Below, one piece after another: positions 1-11,134 of a DNA stretch of 44,159 nucleotides. The notes under the pieces are model-generated. The model made no database searches. It was not told the DNA's origin and worked only from the letters and a program-made list of their open reading frames with translations. Position 1 is the stretch's first letter, and every line of letters begins with the position of its first letter. The translations under genes were made by a program, and so were the position numbers. Source of the DNA: an uncultured Chlorobiota bacterium (GTDB taxonomy: Bacteria; Bacteroidota; Bacteroidia; Bacteroidales; JAADGE01). The stretch lies in assembly GCA_947311445.1 (NCBI GenBank), contig CAMZKV010000061.1:1-44159 (forward strand). Direction: 5' to 3'.

Positions 1-954
<954 letters not shown>

Positions 955-1081
955 TTTCATAAATCCAATAAACTCCAATTTTAATATATATTTTTTACCT
1001 AGTTTAGCCAAAGATATATTTATTCTTAATTAAAACATTTCTTAATATGCATTATTTATACGTTTTTTTATAAAAAAACAA

Positions 1082-1232
1082 GAAACACCCGCTACAAAAA
1101 TTTTACACCAAAGAGCCTGACTGTAAGCCTGAATAAAGATTACTTACAGAAGAAAGCAAGTACTCCTATGTGCAGAGCAAAATAATTATTGTAAATATAT
1201 AAGTACAAGACAACTTGCTTAATGTAAATTAA
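1082..1232 (+). repeat. Dispersed intergenic repeat, copy A (~150 bp)
   Basis: Colinear similarity by eye to the reverse complement of 25383-25533, including TGTGCAGAGCAAAAyAATTATTrTAAATAy and the tail CAACTT..TTMAATRTAAATTA. Confidence 0.65.
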
Positions 1233-1286
1233 TTAGACAATTTTAGACACATGAAAAATAAACTTTTAAAATCATCTTATTTATTA

Positions 1287-1294
1287 TATATTTG
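1287..1294 (+). promoter_or_regulatory. Candidate Bacteroidota -7 element TATATTTG upstream of icd
   Basis: Matches TAnnTTTG; no clear -33 TTTG at canonical spacing; start codon 84 nt downstream. Confidence 0.35.
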
Positions 1295-1377
1295 TAATTA
1301 CATTTAAGATAAGTAAGTGATTAGTAATTAGCGTGTTAGGTATTTTTTAACAATTATTAAAACAATTAAAAATTAAA

Positions 1378-3612
1378 ATGACAAAAAAAACTTCAAAAAT
1401 CATTTGGACAAAAATTGACGAAGCACCGGCTTTGGCAACATATTCATTATTACCTATTGTTAATGCTTTTACAAAAGCAGCAGGTGTAAAAGTAGAAACG
1501 AAAGATATTTCTCTTGCAGGAAGAATTATCGCAAATTTTCCTGATAATCTGAAAGAAGAACAAAAACTTAAAGATTATTTGGCAGAATTAGGTAAACTTA
1601 CTCAGTTTCCTGAAACAAATATTATAAAACTTCCAAATATTAGTGCATCAATACCACAACTACAAGCAGCAATAAAAGAATTACAAGAAAAAGGCTATAA
1701 TTTGCCTAATTATCCTGAAAATCCAAAAACAGACTCAGAAAAAGAACTCGTAAAAAGATTTGCAAAAGTTCTTGGAAGTGCTGTAAATCCTGTTCTTCGT
1801 GAAGGTAACTCTGATAGGCGTTCTGCTGTTTCAGTTAAAAAACACGCTCAAAAAAATCCTCATAAAATGATGAAACCTTGGAGCGAAAACTCAAAAACGT
1901 ATGTTTCGTATATGAAAGATGGAGATTTTTATGGAAATGAAAAGTCTATAGTTACAGAAAAAGGAATACCTTTCAAAATTATTCACACAAATAAAAGTGG
2001 AAATAAAACAATTTTAGCAGATAAACTAAAATCATTTGATGGTGAAATTCTTGACGCTACTTTCATGAGTGTATCAAAACTTCGTAAATTCTACAAAGAG
2101 CAAATAAATGAAGCAAAACAAAAAGATGTATTACTATCTTTACATCTTAAAGCAACAATGATGAAAATATCCGACCCAAAAATGTTTGGGCATGCAGTTG
2201 CAGTTTTTTATAAAGATGTTCTTAAAAAACACTCTGAAACTATTGAAAATCTTGGATTTAATATTAATAATGGTATTGCAGATTTATATTTAAGAATAGA
2301 AAACTTGCCCCAATCAAAAAGAATTGAAATAGAAAACGATATTAATAATCTATATAAAAATAGACCGGAACTAGCAATGGTAGATTCTGACAAAGGAATT
2401 ACAAATTTGCACGTTCCTAATAATATTATTATTGATGCATCAATGCCGGTTGTAATTAGAGACGGAGGTAAAATGTGGGGAACAGATAATAAATTACACG
2501 ATACAAATGCAATGATACCAGACAGGTCTTATGCAACAATATATCAAGCAACTGTTGAAGATTGCCAAGAAAATGGTCAGTTCAATCCTGCAACAATGGG
2601 AAATGTTGCAAATGTTGGATTAATGGCTCAAAAAGCCGAAGAATATGGTTCTCATCCAACAACTTTTGAGATTATTTCTGATGGAAAAGTGGAAGTAATT
2701 GATGAAAAAGAAAATGTTTTAATGTCGCACAATGTTGAAAAAGGAGATATTTGGAGAATGTCAAGAGCAAAAGATATTCCTATTGAAGACTGGGTAAAAT
2801 TAGCTGTAACAAGAGCAAAAGCAACAGCTTATCCAACAATATTTTGGTTAGATAAAAATAGAGCACATGATGCAAATGTAATTATTAAAGTTGAAAAGTA
2901 TTTGCAGAAATTTGATACTAATGGGCTGGATATAAGAATATTATCTCCTGTTGATGCAATGAAATTTACTTTAGAAAGAACCAGAAAAGGAGAAAATACA
3001 ATTTCAGTAACAGGAAATGTTTTAAGAGATTATCTAACAGATTTATTCCCAATTTTAGAATTAGGAACAAGTGCAAAAATGCTTTCAATTGTTCCTTTAC
3101 TTAAAGGAGGCGGTCTGTTTGAAACCGGTGCAGGAGGTTCTGCACCTAAACATGTTCAACAATTTTTAAAAGAAGGACATCTACGTTGGAATTCTCTTGG
3201 CGAATTTTTGGCTCTTACGGTTTCTTTGGAACACCTTGCAACAAATTTTAACAATAAAAGAGCTCAAACACTTGCTGATACACTAGACAAAGCAGTAAGT
3301 GAATATCTTAATGAAAATAAAGCTCCTTCAAGAAAAGCAGGAGAACTTGACAACAGAGGTACACACTACTACCTTGCACAATTTTGGGCAAAAGCACTTT
3401 CAAAACAAAATGAAGATGCAGATTTAAAATCAAATTTTGAAAATATTTATAAAGAATTAAAAGACAAGGAAACTATAATTCTTAAAGAAATAGCAGCAGT
3501 AGAAGGAAAAGCAACTGACATTGGAGGATATTATTATCCCGATAATGAAAAAGCTGTAAAAGCAATGCGACCTTCTATAACTTTTAATAAAATAATTGAT
3601 AATATTTCATAG
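1378..3612 (+). CDS. icd: NADP-dependent isocitrate dehydrogenase, monomeric type
   Basis: 744 aa; family-typical [48 protein letters not shown]-like, [36 protein letters not shown]. Confidence 0.95.
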   Translation: MTKKTSKIIWTKIDEAPALATYSLLPIVNAFTKAAGVKVETKDISLAGRIIANFPDNLKEEQKLKDYLAELGKLTQFPETNIIKLPNISASIPQLQAAIKELQEKGYNLPNYPENPKTDSEKELVKRFAKVLGSAVNPVLREGNSDRRSAVSVKKHAQKNPHKMMKPWSENSKTYVSYMKDGDFYGNEKSIVTEKGIPFKIIHTNKSGNKTILADKLKSFDGEILDATFMSVSKLRKFYKEQINEAKQKDVLLSLHLKATMMKISDPKMFGHAVAVFYKDVLKKHSETIENLGFNINNGIADLYLRIENLPQSKRIEIENDINNLYKNRPELAMVDSDKGITNLHVPNNIIIDASMPVVIRDGGKMWGTDNKLHDTNAMIPDRSYATIYQATVEDCQENGQFNPATMGNVANVGLMAQKAEEYGSHPTTFEIISDGKVEVIDEKENVLMSHNVEKGDIWRMSRAKDIPIEDWVKLAVTRAKATAYPTIFWLDKNRAHDANVIIKVEKYLQKFDTNGLDIRILSPVDAMKFTLERTRKGENTISVTGNVLRDYLTDLFPILELGTSAKMLSIVPLLKGGGLFETGAGGSAPKHVQQFLKEGHLRWNSLGEFLALTVSLEHLATNFNNKRAQTLADTLDKAVSEYLNENKAPSRKAGELDNRGTHYYLAQFWAKALSKQNEDADLKSNFENIYKELKDKETIILKEIAAVEGKATDIGGYYYPDNEKAVKAMRPSITFNKIIDNIS

Positions 3613-3702
3613 TAAAATAATTTTTAAGTCATAGTATTACAAAAAAAAATAATTGTAGTGATACTATGACTATCATTTTTAAATTAAAGAATTAATATTT
3701 TC

Positions 3703-4434
3703 ATGCTAAAACAATTGACAGAAAAGATTAATAAAAAATCAATAAAAGAGCAACTTGAATTTCTTGCAAAACAATTTAAAGGAAAAATCGCTTTTTCTAC
3801 AAGTTTTGGACAAGAAGACCAGATTATTACTGATATAATTCTAAAAAACAAAATTTATATTGATGTTTTTACGCTTGATACTGGGCGAATGTTTGAAGAA
3901 ACATATAAAGTTTGGAACAAAACAAATGAAAAATATAATACTAAAATAATTCCATATTTTCCTGTAAAAGAAGATGTTGAAAAAATGCTTTTAGAAAAGG
4001 GAACTCACAGTTTTTATAATTCAATTGAAGATCGAAAGGAATGTTGTAATATTAGAAAAGTACATCCTTTGAAAAGAGCATTAAAAAATGTTGATTTGTG
4101 GATTACCGGATTAAGAGCCGAACAATCTGTTACCAGAACTGAACTTGCATTGTTGGAAGAAAACAAAACTTTTAATACAATAAAGTTTAATCCATTGACA
4201 GCTTGGACGATAAATGATGTATTAAAATATTTAAAAGAAAATAATGTTCCTTATAATGAACTGCATGATAAAGGCTTTTTGAGCATTGGATGTTCTCCTT
4301 GTACAAGAGCAATAAAAAAGGGAGAAGATATTAGAGCCGGAAGATGGTGGTGGGAAAGTAAAGATAAAAAAGAGTGCGGACTTCATGTTGAACAAAGCGA
4401 AAATATTATAAGTATAAAAAAAATAAAAGAATAA
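3703..4434 (+). CDS. cysH: Assimilatory phosphoadenylyl/adenylyl-sulfate reductase ([4Fe-4S] type)
   Basis: STSFGQEDQIITD, CC...C..C motif (KECCNIRKVHPL ... GCSPCTRAI), GRWWWE.....ECGLH tail. Confidence 0.93.
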   Translation: MLKQLTEKINKKSIKEQLEFLAKQFKGKIAFSTSFGQEDQIITDIILKNKIYIDVFTLDTGRMFEETYKVWNKTNEKYNTKIIPYFPVKEDVEKMLLEKGTHSFYNSIEDRKECCNIRKVHPLKRALKNVDLWITGLRAEQSVTRTELALLEENKTFNTIKFNPLTAWTINDVLKYLKENNVPYNELHDKGFLSIGCSPCTRAIKKGEDIRAGRWWWESKDKKECGLHVEQSENIISIKKIKE

Positions 4435-4540
4435 ATTAAATTAAATTTAGAACAAAATAAAAAGCATTCATTAATAAAACAAGAAATAGTTAATTGCAAT
4501 TTTCAATACTCTAATTTCAAGTTTCAAACTTCCCATAAAT

Positions 4541-5446
4541 ATGAATAAATATAATCTTACACATTTAAAAGAATTAGAATCAGAAGCAATATTTATCTTC
4601 AGAGAAGTTGCAGCACAATTCGATAATCCTGTTATTTTATTTTCAGGTGGAAAAGATTCAATAGTTATGTTCCACATAGCAAGAAAGGCTTTCTTTCCTG
4701 CAAAAGTACCAATCCCTTTATTGCATATTGATACAGGGCATAATTTTGATGAAGCAATAGATTTTAGAGATAATTTAGTTAAAAAATATGGAGTAAAACT
4801 TTATGTAGGCTCAGTTCAAAAATCAATTGATGATGGCAAAGTTAGAGAAGAAACTGGATTTAATGCAAGTCGTAATATGTTGCAAACCACAACTTTACTT
4901 GATTCTATTGAAGAATATAAATTTGATGCCGCAATAGGAGGGGGAAGAAGAGATGAGGAAAAAGCAAGAGCAAAAGAACGTTTTTTCTCTCATAGAGATG
5001 ATTTTGGGCAATGGGACCCAAAAAACCAAAGACCTGAACTTTGGAATTTATTTAACGGGAAAAAAAGAATGGGTGAACACTTCAGAGTTTTCCCTTTAAG
5101 CAATTGGACAGAACTTGATGTTTGGCAATATATTTATATGGAAAAAATAGAAATTCCATCATTATATTATTCTCATAAAAGAGAAGTATTTATGCGAGAT
5201 GGTGTGTTATTGGCAACAGCACCATTTATGAAACTTAAACCAAATGAAAAAGCAGAGATATTAAATGTTAGGTGCAGAACAATAGGAGATATTACAAATA
5301 CCGGTTTAACAGAATCTAAAGCCGATAATTTAAAAGATATTATTGATGAAATTGCTGCAGAAAGAACTACTGAAAGAGGACAACGTTTTGATGATAAACG
5401 CTCTGAAACTGCAATGGAAGACCGAAAAAAAGACGGGTATTTTTAA
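4541..5446 (+). CDS. cysD: Sulfate adenylyltransferase subunit 2
   Basis: LSGGKDSIVM-like FSGGKDSIVMFHIARKAF, HIDTGHNFDEAIDFRD, GGGRRDEEKARAKERFFS. Confidence 0.95.
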   Translation: MNKYNLTHLKELESEAIFIFREVAAQFDNPVILFSGGKDSIVMFHIARKAFFPAKVPIPLLHIDTGHNFDEAIDFRDNLVKKYGVKLYVGSVQKSIDDGKVREETGFNASRNMLQTTTLLDSIEEYKFDAAIGGGRRDEEKARAKERFFSHRDDFGQWDPKNQRPELWNLFNGKKRMGEHFRVFPLSNWTELDVWQYIYMEKIEIPSLYYSHKREVFMRDGVLLATAPFMKLKPNEKAEILNVRCRTIGDITNTGLTESKADNLKDIIDEIAAERTTERGQRFDDKRSETAMEDRKKDGYF

Positions 5447-5519
5447 AATAGAAAATTAAAATTGTTAAACTGCTTCAATATATAGAAGATATAACAATGG
5501 AACAATAAAAAAATATACA

Positions 5520-6800
5520 ATGCAAAATAATAATAACGGCTATTTAGACATGGAACTTCTTCGTTTTACTACAGCAGGAAGCGTTGACGATGGTAAAAGT
5601 ACATTAATAGGTCGTCTTTTATACGACAGCAAATCAATCTTTGAAGATCAACTTGAAGCAATTGAAAAAGCAAGTAAAAACAAAGGTGCTGAAAAAGCAG
5701 ATTTAGCTCTCCTAACTGATGGACTTAAAGCTGAAAGAGAGCAAGGTATTACAATTGACGTAGCATATCGATACTTTGCAACACCAAAAAGAAAGTTTAT
5801 TATTGCTGATACTCCCGGACATATTCAATACACCAGAAATATGGTAACAGGAGCATCAACGGCAAATCTTGCAATTATTTTGATTGATGCAAGACACGGT
5901 GTTATAGAACAAACAAAAAGACATTCTTATATAGCATCTTTGCTTCAAATACCTCATGTTGTTGTTTGTATAAATAAAATGGATTTGGTTAATTATGATG
6001 AAAAAGAATATAAAAAAATCAAAAAACAATTTTTGGAATTTGCACCAAAATTAGATGTAAAAGACATAGATTTTATTCCAATAAGTGCATTGTTTGGTGA
6101 TAATGTAGTTGAACGTTCTGAAAAAATGAACTGGTACAATGGTTCAACTCTATTACATCTTCTCGAAAATGTTTATATTTCAGGAGATTACAATCATGCT
6201 GATGCACGTTTTCCTGTACAATATGTAATAAGACCTCAATCTGATGAATTTCATGATTACAGAGGTTATGGAGGTAGAATTGATGGTGGAATTTTTAAAG
6301 TAGGTGATAAAGTAAAAATTTTGCCCTCCGGTTTTGAATCTAAAATTAAATCTATTGATACATTAAACGAAAAACTAGAAATAGCATATGCTCCGCAATC
6401 CGTTTCTATTACAATTGAAGATGATATTGATATTAGCCGAGGAGACATGATTGTTAAATCAAATAATTTACCAAATCAAAGTCAAGATATAACTGCAATG
6501 ATTTCGTGGTTTAATGAAAGACCTTTGCAATTAAGAGGTAAGTATGCAATAAAACACACAACTAATGAAGTAAGGTGTATGATTCAAGAAGTTCGTTTTA
6601 AAATGGACATAAATTCTCTTGAAAGAGACTACGAGGATAAGGAAGTGAAAGTCAATGACATAGCAAGAATAAAACTCAGAACAACACAACCTTTATTTTT
6701 TGATTCTTATAAAAAGAACAGATATACAGGAAGTTTTATTTTGGTAGATGAAGTTACTAATGAAACAGTAGGAGCGGGGATGATAGTTGAAAGAATATAA
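5520..6800 (+). CDS. cysN: Sulfate adenylyltransferase subunit 1 (GTPase), no CysC domain
   Basis: TAGSVDDGKSTLIGRLLYDSK, DTPGHIQYTRNMVTGAS, NKMDLV; 426 aa so no fused APS kinase. Confidence 0.95.
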   Translation: MQNNNNGYLDMELLRFTTAGSVDDGKSTLIGRLLYDSKSIFEDQLEAIEKASKNKGAEKADLALLTDGLKAEREQGITIDVAYRYFATPKRKFIIADTPGHIQYTRNMVTGASTANLAIILIDARHGVIEQTKRHSYIASLLQIPHVVVCINKMDLVNYDEKEYKKIKKQFLEFAPKLDVKDIDFIPISALFGDNVVERSEKMNWYNGSTLLHLLENVYISGDYNHADARFPVQYVIRPQSDEFHDYRGYGGRIDGGIFKVGDKVKILPSGFESKIKSIDTLNEKLEIAYAPQSVSITIEDDIDISRGDMIVKSNNLPNQSQDITAMISWFNERPLQLRGKYAIKHTTNEVRCMIQEVRFKMDINSLERDYEDKEVKVNDIARIKLRTTQPLFFDSYKKNRYTGSFILVDEVTNETVGAGMIVERI

Positions 6801-6867
6801 TTTGTTTTTCCCTCCTTATTTTTATTTAATTAAAGTGTTAATATCTTATGAATTACAATCTAACATT

Positions 6868-6899
6868 TTTGCGATTGTCATTTTTTTAACGTAAATTTG
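6868..6899 (+). promoter_or_regulatory. Candidate Bacteroidota promoter TTTG-N20-TAAATTTG
   Basis: TTTG at 6868-6871 and TAAATTTG at 6892-6899 with 20-nt spacing, but only 5 nt before the annotated ATG at 6905. Confidence 0.4.
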
Positions 6900-6904
6900 T
6901 TTTT

Positions 6905-8851
6905 ATGTTAAAACTAAAAATCCTTATTCTTATAATTCTTTTTTCGGTAATCCTTGTAAATGCACAAAAAAATATTGAATTTTCAAAAAAGAATTTCCAG
7001 AACAATGAAATTGGTCTACAAAATGCCTTAAAGGATATTGAAAATGCTAATGTGTATTTTAATATAAGTCCGGGAGCATACAGAATTGCACTTAAATTTT
7101 ATTTAAGGGCAAATTCTTTTAATCCAAACAATGCAGAACTAAACTATAAAATTGGAAGATGTTACTTACATTCTGACAATAAAGAAAAAGCAATACAGTT
7201 TCTTGAAAAATCAATTAGATTAGATGCAAATAGCAAACTTCCCGTAAAATGTTTTCTCGGGCAAGCATACCATTTCAAACACAGATTTAGAGAAGCAATA
7301 ATTGCTTACAATATGTTTCTGAAAAACATTTCTCATAGAAATGATAAAAAATATCGCAAACTTGCAGAAAAAGGAATAATTGAATCTCAATTTGCTGCAA
7401 AATTAATTCAGCAACCGGTTGTAAAGGAAGTTAAAAATCTTGGACCTTCTGTAAATTCAAAGTACGCCGATTATTCTCCTGTTTTCGTAAATAATGAAAC
7501 TTTATTATTTACATCAAGAAGAAATACCGGAAATACTGATAAAACTTCTTATGATTCTATTGATTTTCAGTTTTATGAAGATGTTTATACATCAAAAAAG
7601 GAAGAAAATAAGTGGGAAAAAGCAAAAAATGTAGGAAAAAATGAAAATAAAGTCTCACACAATGGCATTGTTAGTATTGCGGGTTCATCTCAGATACTTT
7701 ACATCTCAGATAATAATGGAGATTTATACATAAAACATAAAAATGGAGAAGCAAAGCCTTTTCCTGAGACAATAAATACTGAATTTAGTGAAACTTCCGC
7801 TGTCCTATCAAAAGACGGAAAAACACTTTATTTTATTAGCAATAAAAAAGATGACAGTTTTGGAGGAAAAGATATTTATTATTCTGAACGTAAAAATAAT
7901 GGTAAGTGGGGAAAAGCCGTAAATATTGGAGAACCTGTTAATTCTCAATTTGATGAAGACGGATTATTTTTACATTATCCTACAAATACGCTTTTTTTTA
8001 GTTCAAAAAGACTCGGGGGAATGGGAGGCTATGATATTTATAGAACTGTAAAAGAAGACACTGCTTGGTTAAAACCGGTAAATATTGGTTATCCGATAAA
8101 TACAACAGGAAATGATATTCATTTTACAATTTCGCCTGATTGCAAAACTGCCTATTTCGCATCCGACAGAAAAGGTGGCGAAGGAATGCACGATATTTAT
8201 TCTTGTGAAATAAACGACAAAATTTTACACGTTAATTTCTTGGAAGGCAAAATCACAAGCCATAAAGGAAACATACCATTAAAAGCTCTGGTAAAAGTTT
8301 TTGATAAAGATGAAAATGAAATATTTGTTAAAACAACAAACAGAAAAGATGGGAAATTCTTAGGAGCAATTCCTGCCGGAAAAAACCATACATTAGTAGT
8401 TAATTCAAAAAATTTCTTGTTTTACTCAGAAAAATTCGATATCCCAGATGAAAGTTTATGTTATAATCTTATTACAAAAGAAATAAAACTTATAAAAGCA
8501 GTTAAAGGCAACAAAATTATTCTCGGAGCTGTTGAATTTGATTTTAATTCTGCAAATTTAAGAAAAGAATCATCTCCTGCATTAAATAGTGTTGCAGATT
8601 ATATCTTAAAAAATCCAAGCATGAAAGTGGAAATTGGAGGACATACAGATAATAAAGGAACACACCAGTATAATTTGGAACTGTCAACTAATAGAGCAAA
8701 AGCTGTAGTAGAGTATTTAATTTCTAAAAGAGTAAGAAGAAATCAAATAACTTATAAAGGTTACTCTTTTGATAAACCCATTGAGACAAATGATACAGAA
8801 GAAGGACGCCAAAAAAATAGAAGAGTCGAATTTACAATAATAGATAAATAG
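6905..8851 (+). CDS. OmpA family protein with TPR and WD40-like PD40 repeats (PorE-like architecture)
   Basis: Signal peptide; TPR-like AELNYKIGRCYLHSDNKEKAIQFLEKSI; PD40 strings (LYFISNKKDDSFGGKDIYYSER, AYFASDRKGGEGMHDIY); C-terminal OmpA VEIGGHTDNKGTHQYNLELSTNRAKAVVEYL...NRRVEF. Confidence 0.9.
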   Translation: MLKLKILILIILFSVILVNAQKNIEFSKKNFQNNEIGLQNALKDIENANVYFNISPGAYRIALKFYLRANSFNPNNAELNYKIGRCYLHSDNKEKAIQFLEKSIRLDANSKLPVKCFLGQAYHFKHRFREAIIAYNMFLKNISHRNDKKYRKLAEKGIIESQFAAKLIQQPVVKEVKNLGPSVNSKYADYSPVFVNNETLLFTSRRNTGNTDKTSYDSIDFQFYEDVYTSKKEENKWEKAKNVGKNENKVSHNGIVSIAGSSQILYISDNNGDLYIKHKNGEAKPFPETINTEFSETSAVLSKDGKTLYFISNKKDDSFGGKDIYYSERKNNGKWGKAVNIGEPVNSQFDEDGLFLHYPTNTLFFSSKRLGGMGGYDIYRTVKEDTAWLKPVNIGYPINTTGNDIHFTISPDCKTAYFASDRKGGEGMHDIYSCEINDKILHVNFLEGKITSHKGNIPLKALVKVFDKDENEIFVKTTNRKDGKFLGAIPAGKNHTLVVNSKNFLFYSEKFDIPDESLCYNLITKEIKLIKAVKGNKIILGAVEFDFNSANLRKESSPALNSVADYILKNPSMKVEIGGHTDNKGTHQYNLELSTNRAKAVVEYLISKRVRRNQITYKGYSFDKPIETNDTEEGRQKNRRVEFTIIDK

Positions 8852-8950
8852 GAGCTAAATTCTCTGTTTTTGCATTGCTGATTTATAATGAAACATCATG
8901 CAGTTTATAAAACATTAAAAAGTTAAACTTTAAACATAAAAACAAAAGAT

Positions 8951-9778
8951 ATGAGCTTGTTAAAACAAATTACATTAATCTTTTTATTTTCATCATTAAT
9001 TTCCTTCGCAGCCAACTCTCAGATAATGCGAAACTTTACAATTGGAATGAAAAGTGGAACTAATTTTACAATAGTAAATACATCGGTAAAATATTCTATT
9101 TTTGAAAATTCAGAATCTGCAAATTCAAGTGTTTTTGAAAAAGAATATGGTTCTTTTATTAAAAATTTAGGTTCGCAGTATGCTTTTTTAGTGTATTACA
9201 CTTTTAACAATAATATTGAATTTACTTTTCAGCCGGGATTATTTAACTATAATTACAAATACAAAAACGAGTATAATTGGACGGGAATTCAAGATTATTC
9301 AGTAATTTATAATTTTAAACATAATATTAGATACATAGATTTGCCACTTGGAATAAAGTATAACTTGAATTGGAAAAAATATAACCCATATTTCCATTCA
9401 GGATTTTATTATGGATTAAGAGAAAATTCAACAAAATACATTACAAAAACTGAAAGCAGCAGTCTTGGAGAATATAAATTTGAAAAAGAAGCACTTGGTG
9501 CCGATAAAACTGTTATAACTTCCAATATTGGAATATTTGCCGGAGGTGGGGTAGAATACAAATTTGAACATTCAAAAATAGGAATAGAAATAAATTTCAG
9601 GTACGGTTTTAATACGGTTACAAAAAAAGATTTTAGATACAAAAGTAACACAATGGCAGGAAAATATTATGATGTGCCAGATGATGTAAAACTAATGAAT
9701 ATTTCAATAGGGGTTTTATATGCAATATCCTTAAAATGTGCAAAAAAGTATCCTTTACCTCAATACAGAAATTATTAA
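8951..9778 (+). CDS. Outer-membrane beta-barrel protein (PorT-like family)
   Basis: Signal peptide, alternating aromatic/hydrophobic strands, GMKSGTNFT start, LPLGIKYNL, GGGVEYKF. Confidence 0.65.
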   Translation: MSLLKQITLIFLFSSLISFAANSQIMRNFTIGMKSGTNFTIVNTSVKYSIFENSESANSSVFEKEYGSFIKNLGSQYAFLVYYTFNNNIEFTFQPGLFNYNYKYKNEYNWTGIQDYSVIYNFKHNIRYIDLPLGIKYNLNWKKYNPYFHSGFYYGLRENSTKYITKTESSSLGEYKFEKEALGADKTVITSNIGIFAGGGVEYKFEHSKIGIEINFRYGFNTVTKKDFRYKSNTMAGKYYDVPDDVKLMNISIGVLYAISLKCAKKYPLPQYRNY

Positions 9779-9860
9779 AGTATTGAAATCTTTATACTAA
9801 TAAAGTAAGTGTTTACTAAGTAAAAATCCAATTTTAAAAAGACAAAAAAATAAATCTACC

Positions 9861-11060
9861 ATGATAAAATATATAAAATCAACAATAATCTTTACAGTAA
9901 TTATAATTTTTCTTTTTTCGGGATGCGATATTTTTAAAAATAAGATTGAACCAAAAGAAGAGTTTATAAAAATTATTAGTAATTCAAACTTTTCATCAGA
10001 ATTTTATGCAGAAGACATTGTACAAACTTCCGATAACGGTTTCTTAATTCTTGCATCTTTATATAATGAAGACAATGCATACGTTTGGCAAACACCATAT
10101 ATTATTAAAACTGACGAATCAGGAACTGTTCTTTGGGAAACAACTGTAGCCTCACCTTTTGTAAATCCAATTGGAAATATTATAGTTTCAGGAGGAAATT
10201 ATTACTTTTTTGCAATGCACGAAATAAACTTGACAACACACCTTTTAAGTATTAACGAAACTGATGGTTCTACTACACTTATAGCAGATTATACTAGTAT
10301 TACCTATCCTATTGCAGCTTCACAAAATACAGACGGCTCTTTTCTTGTTCAAGGATATGATAATTTGGCAAGGGAAACAATTTTAAGTAAAATAAGCAAC
10401 AATTTTTCAAATATATGGACACAAACTTATCCTTTAAATGAAGATGCCGAAGAAATTCTTATAAACCACATCAGTAAAAGTGGTAAACAATATCCTTTTT
10501 TTATTGGGGAAAGTAATAATTCCTATTTTTATAACGGACTTTATAATTATACATTCTCATTGGTTTTTGTAAATAAACTAAGCGGTGCTGCACAGGGAGT
10601 TATGAATGGATATAGGTATTCCGGAGCAGTAAGCTCTGCAATAAATCTATCAGGAAACAATTATGCATATTCAGTTTTTAACGAAGGAGTTAATTATATA
10701 TTTCCTTCGGAAGAAATAAATACTAATTCAATAAATTCAATTGAGAATATTTCCGAAAATCCAATTCTTGAATTAAATGAAGATGCAACAATAAGTGTAA
10801 CAACTGCCACAATTAACAGTAAGCAACTGACAGTTTTTGCAGCAAATACAAAAAACAATCAAATAAAATTATATTGTTACAATGCAGCTACAAATGATTT
10901 AGCCTTCTACAAAGAAATTGCAGAAAAAAATCCCATTGAAGTAACAAAAGTTATTTCAACATCGGAAGGTGGACTTGCAGTTCTTGGAAGAACCTATGTA
11001 AGCGGACAATTCTCTAGAATTTATATTGTGAAATTATCTGCTAAAAGTTTTGAGAAATAA
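9861..11060 (+). CDS. Putative lipoprotein (hypothetical)
   Basis: N-terminal IIIFLFSGCDIF lipobox-like; repeated TSDNGFLILASLYN / TSEGGLAVLGRTY patterns typical of secreted repeat proteins. Confidence 0.6.
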   Translation: MIKYIKSTIIFTVIIIFLFSGCDIFKNKIEPKEEFIKIISNSNFSSEFYAEDIVQTSDNGFLILASLYNEDNAYVWQTPYIIKTDESGTVLWETTVASPFVNPIGNIIVSGGNYYFFAMHEINLTTHLLSINETDGSTTLIADYTSITYPIAASQNTDGSFLVQGYDNLARETILSKISNNFSNIWTQTYPLNEDAEEILINHISKSGKQYPFFIGESNNSYFYNGLYNYTFSLVFVNKLSGAAQGVMNGYRYSGAVSSAINLSGNNYAYSVFNEGVNYIFPSEEINTNSINSIENISENPILELNEDATISVTTATINSKQLTVFAANTKNNQIKLYCYNAATNDLAFYKEIAEKNPIEVTKVISTSEGGLAVLGRTYVSGQFSRIYIVKLSAKSFEK

Positions 11061-11134
11061 ATAAAAATACTCCGTCTCTTTGCGATTTTGTATGAAATGT
11101 TTTAAATATAAAGCACACAATTAAAAAATATAAT

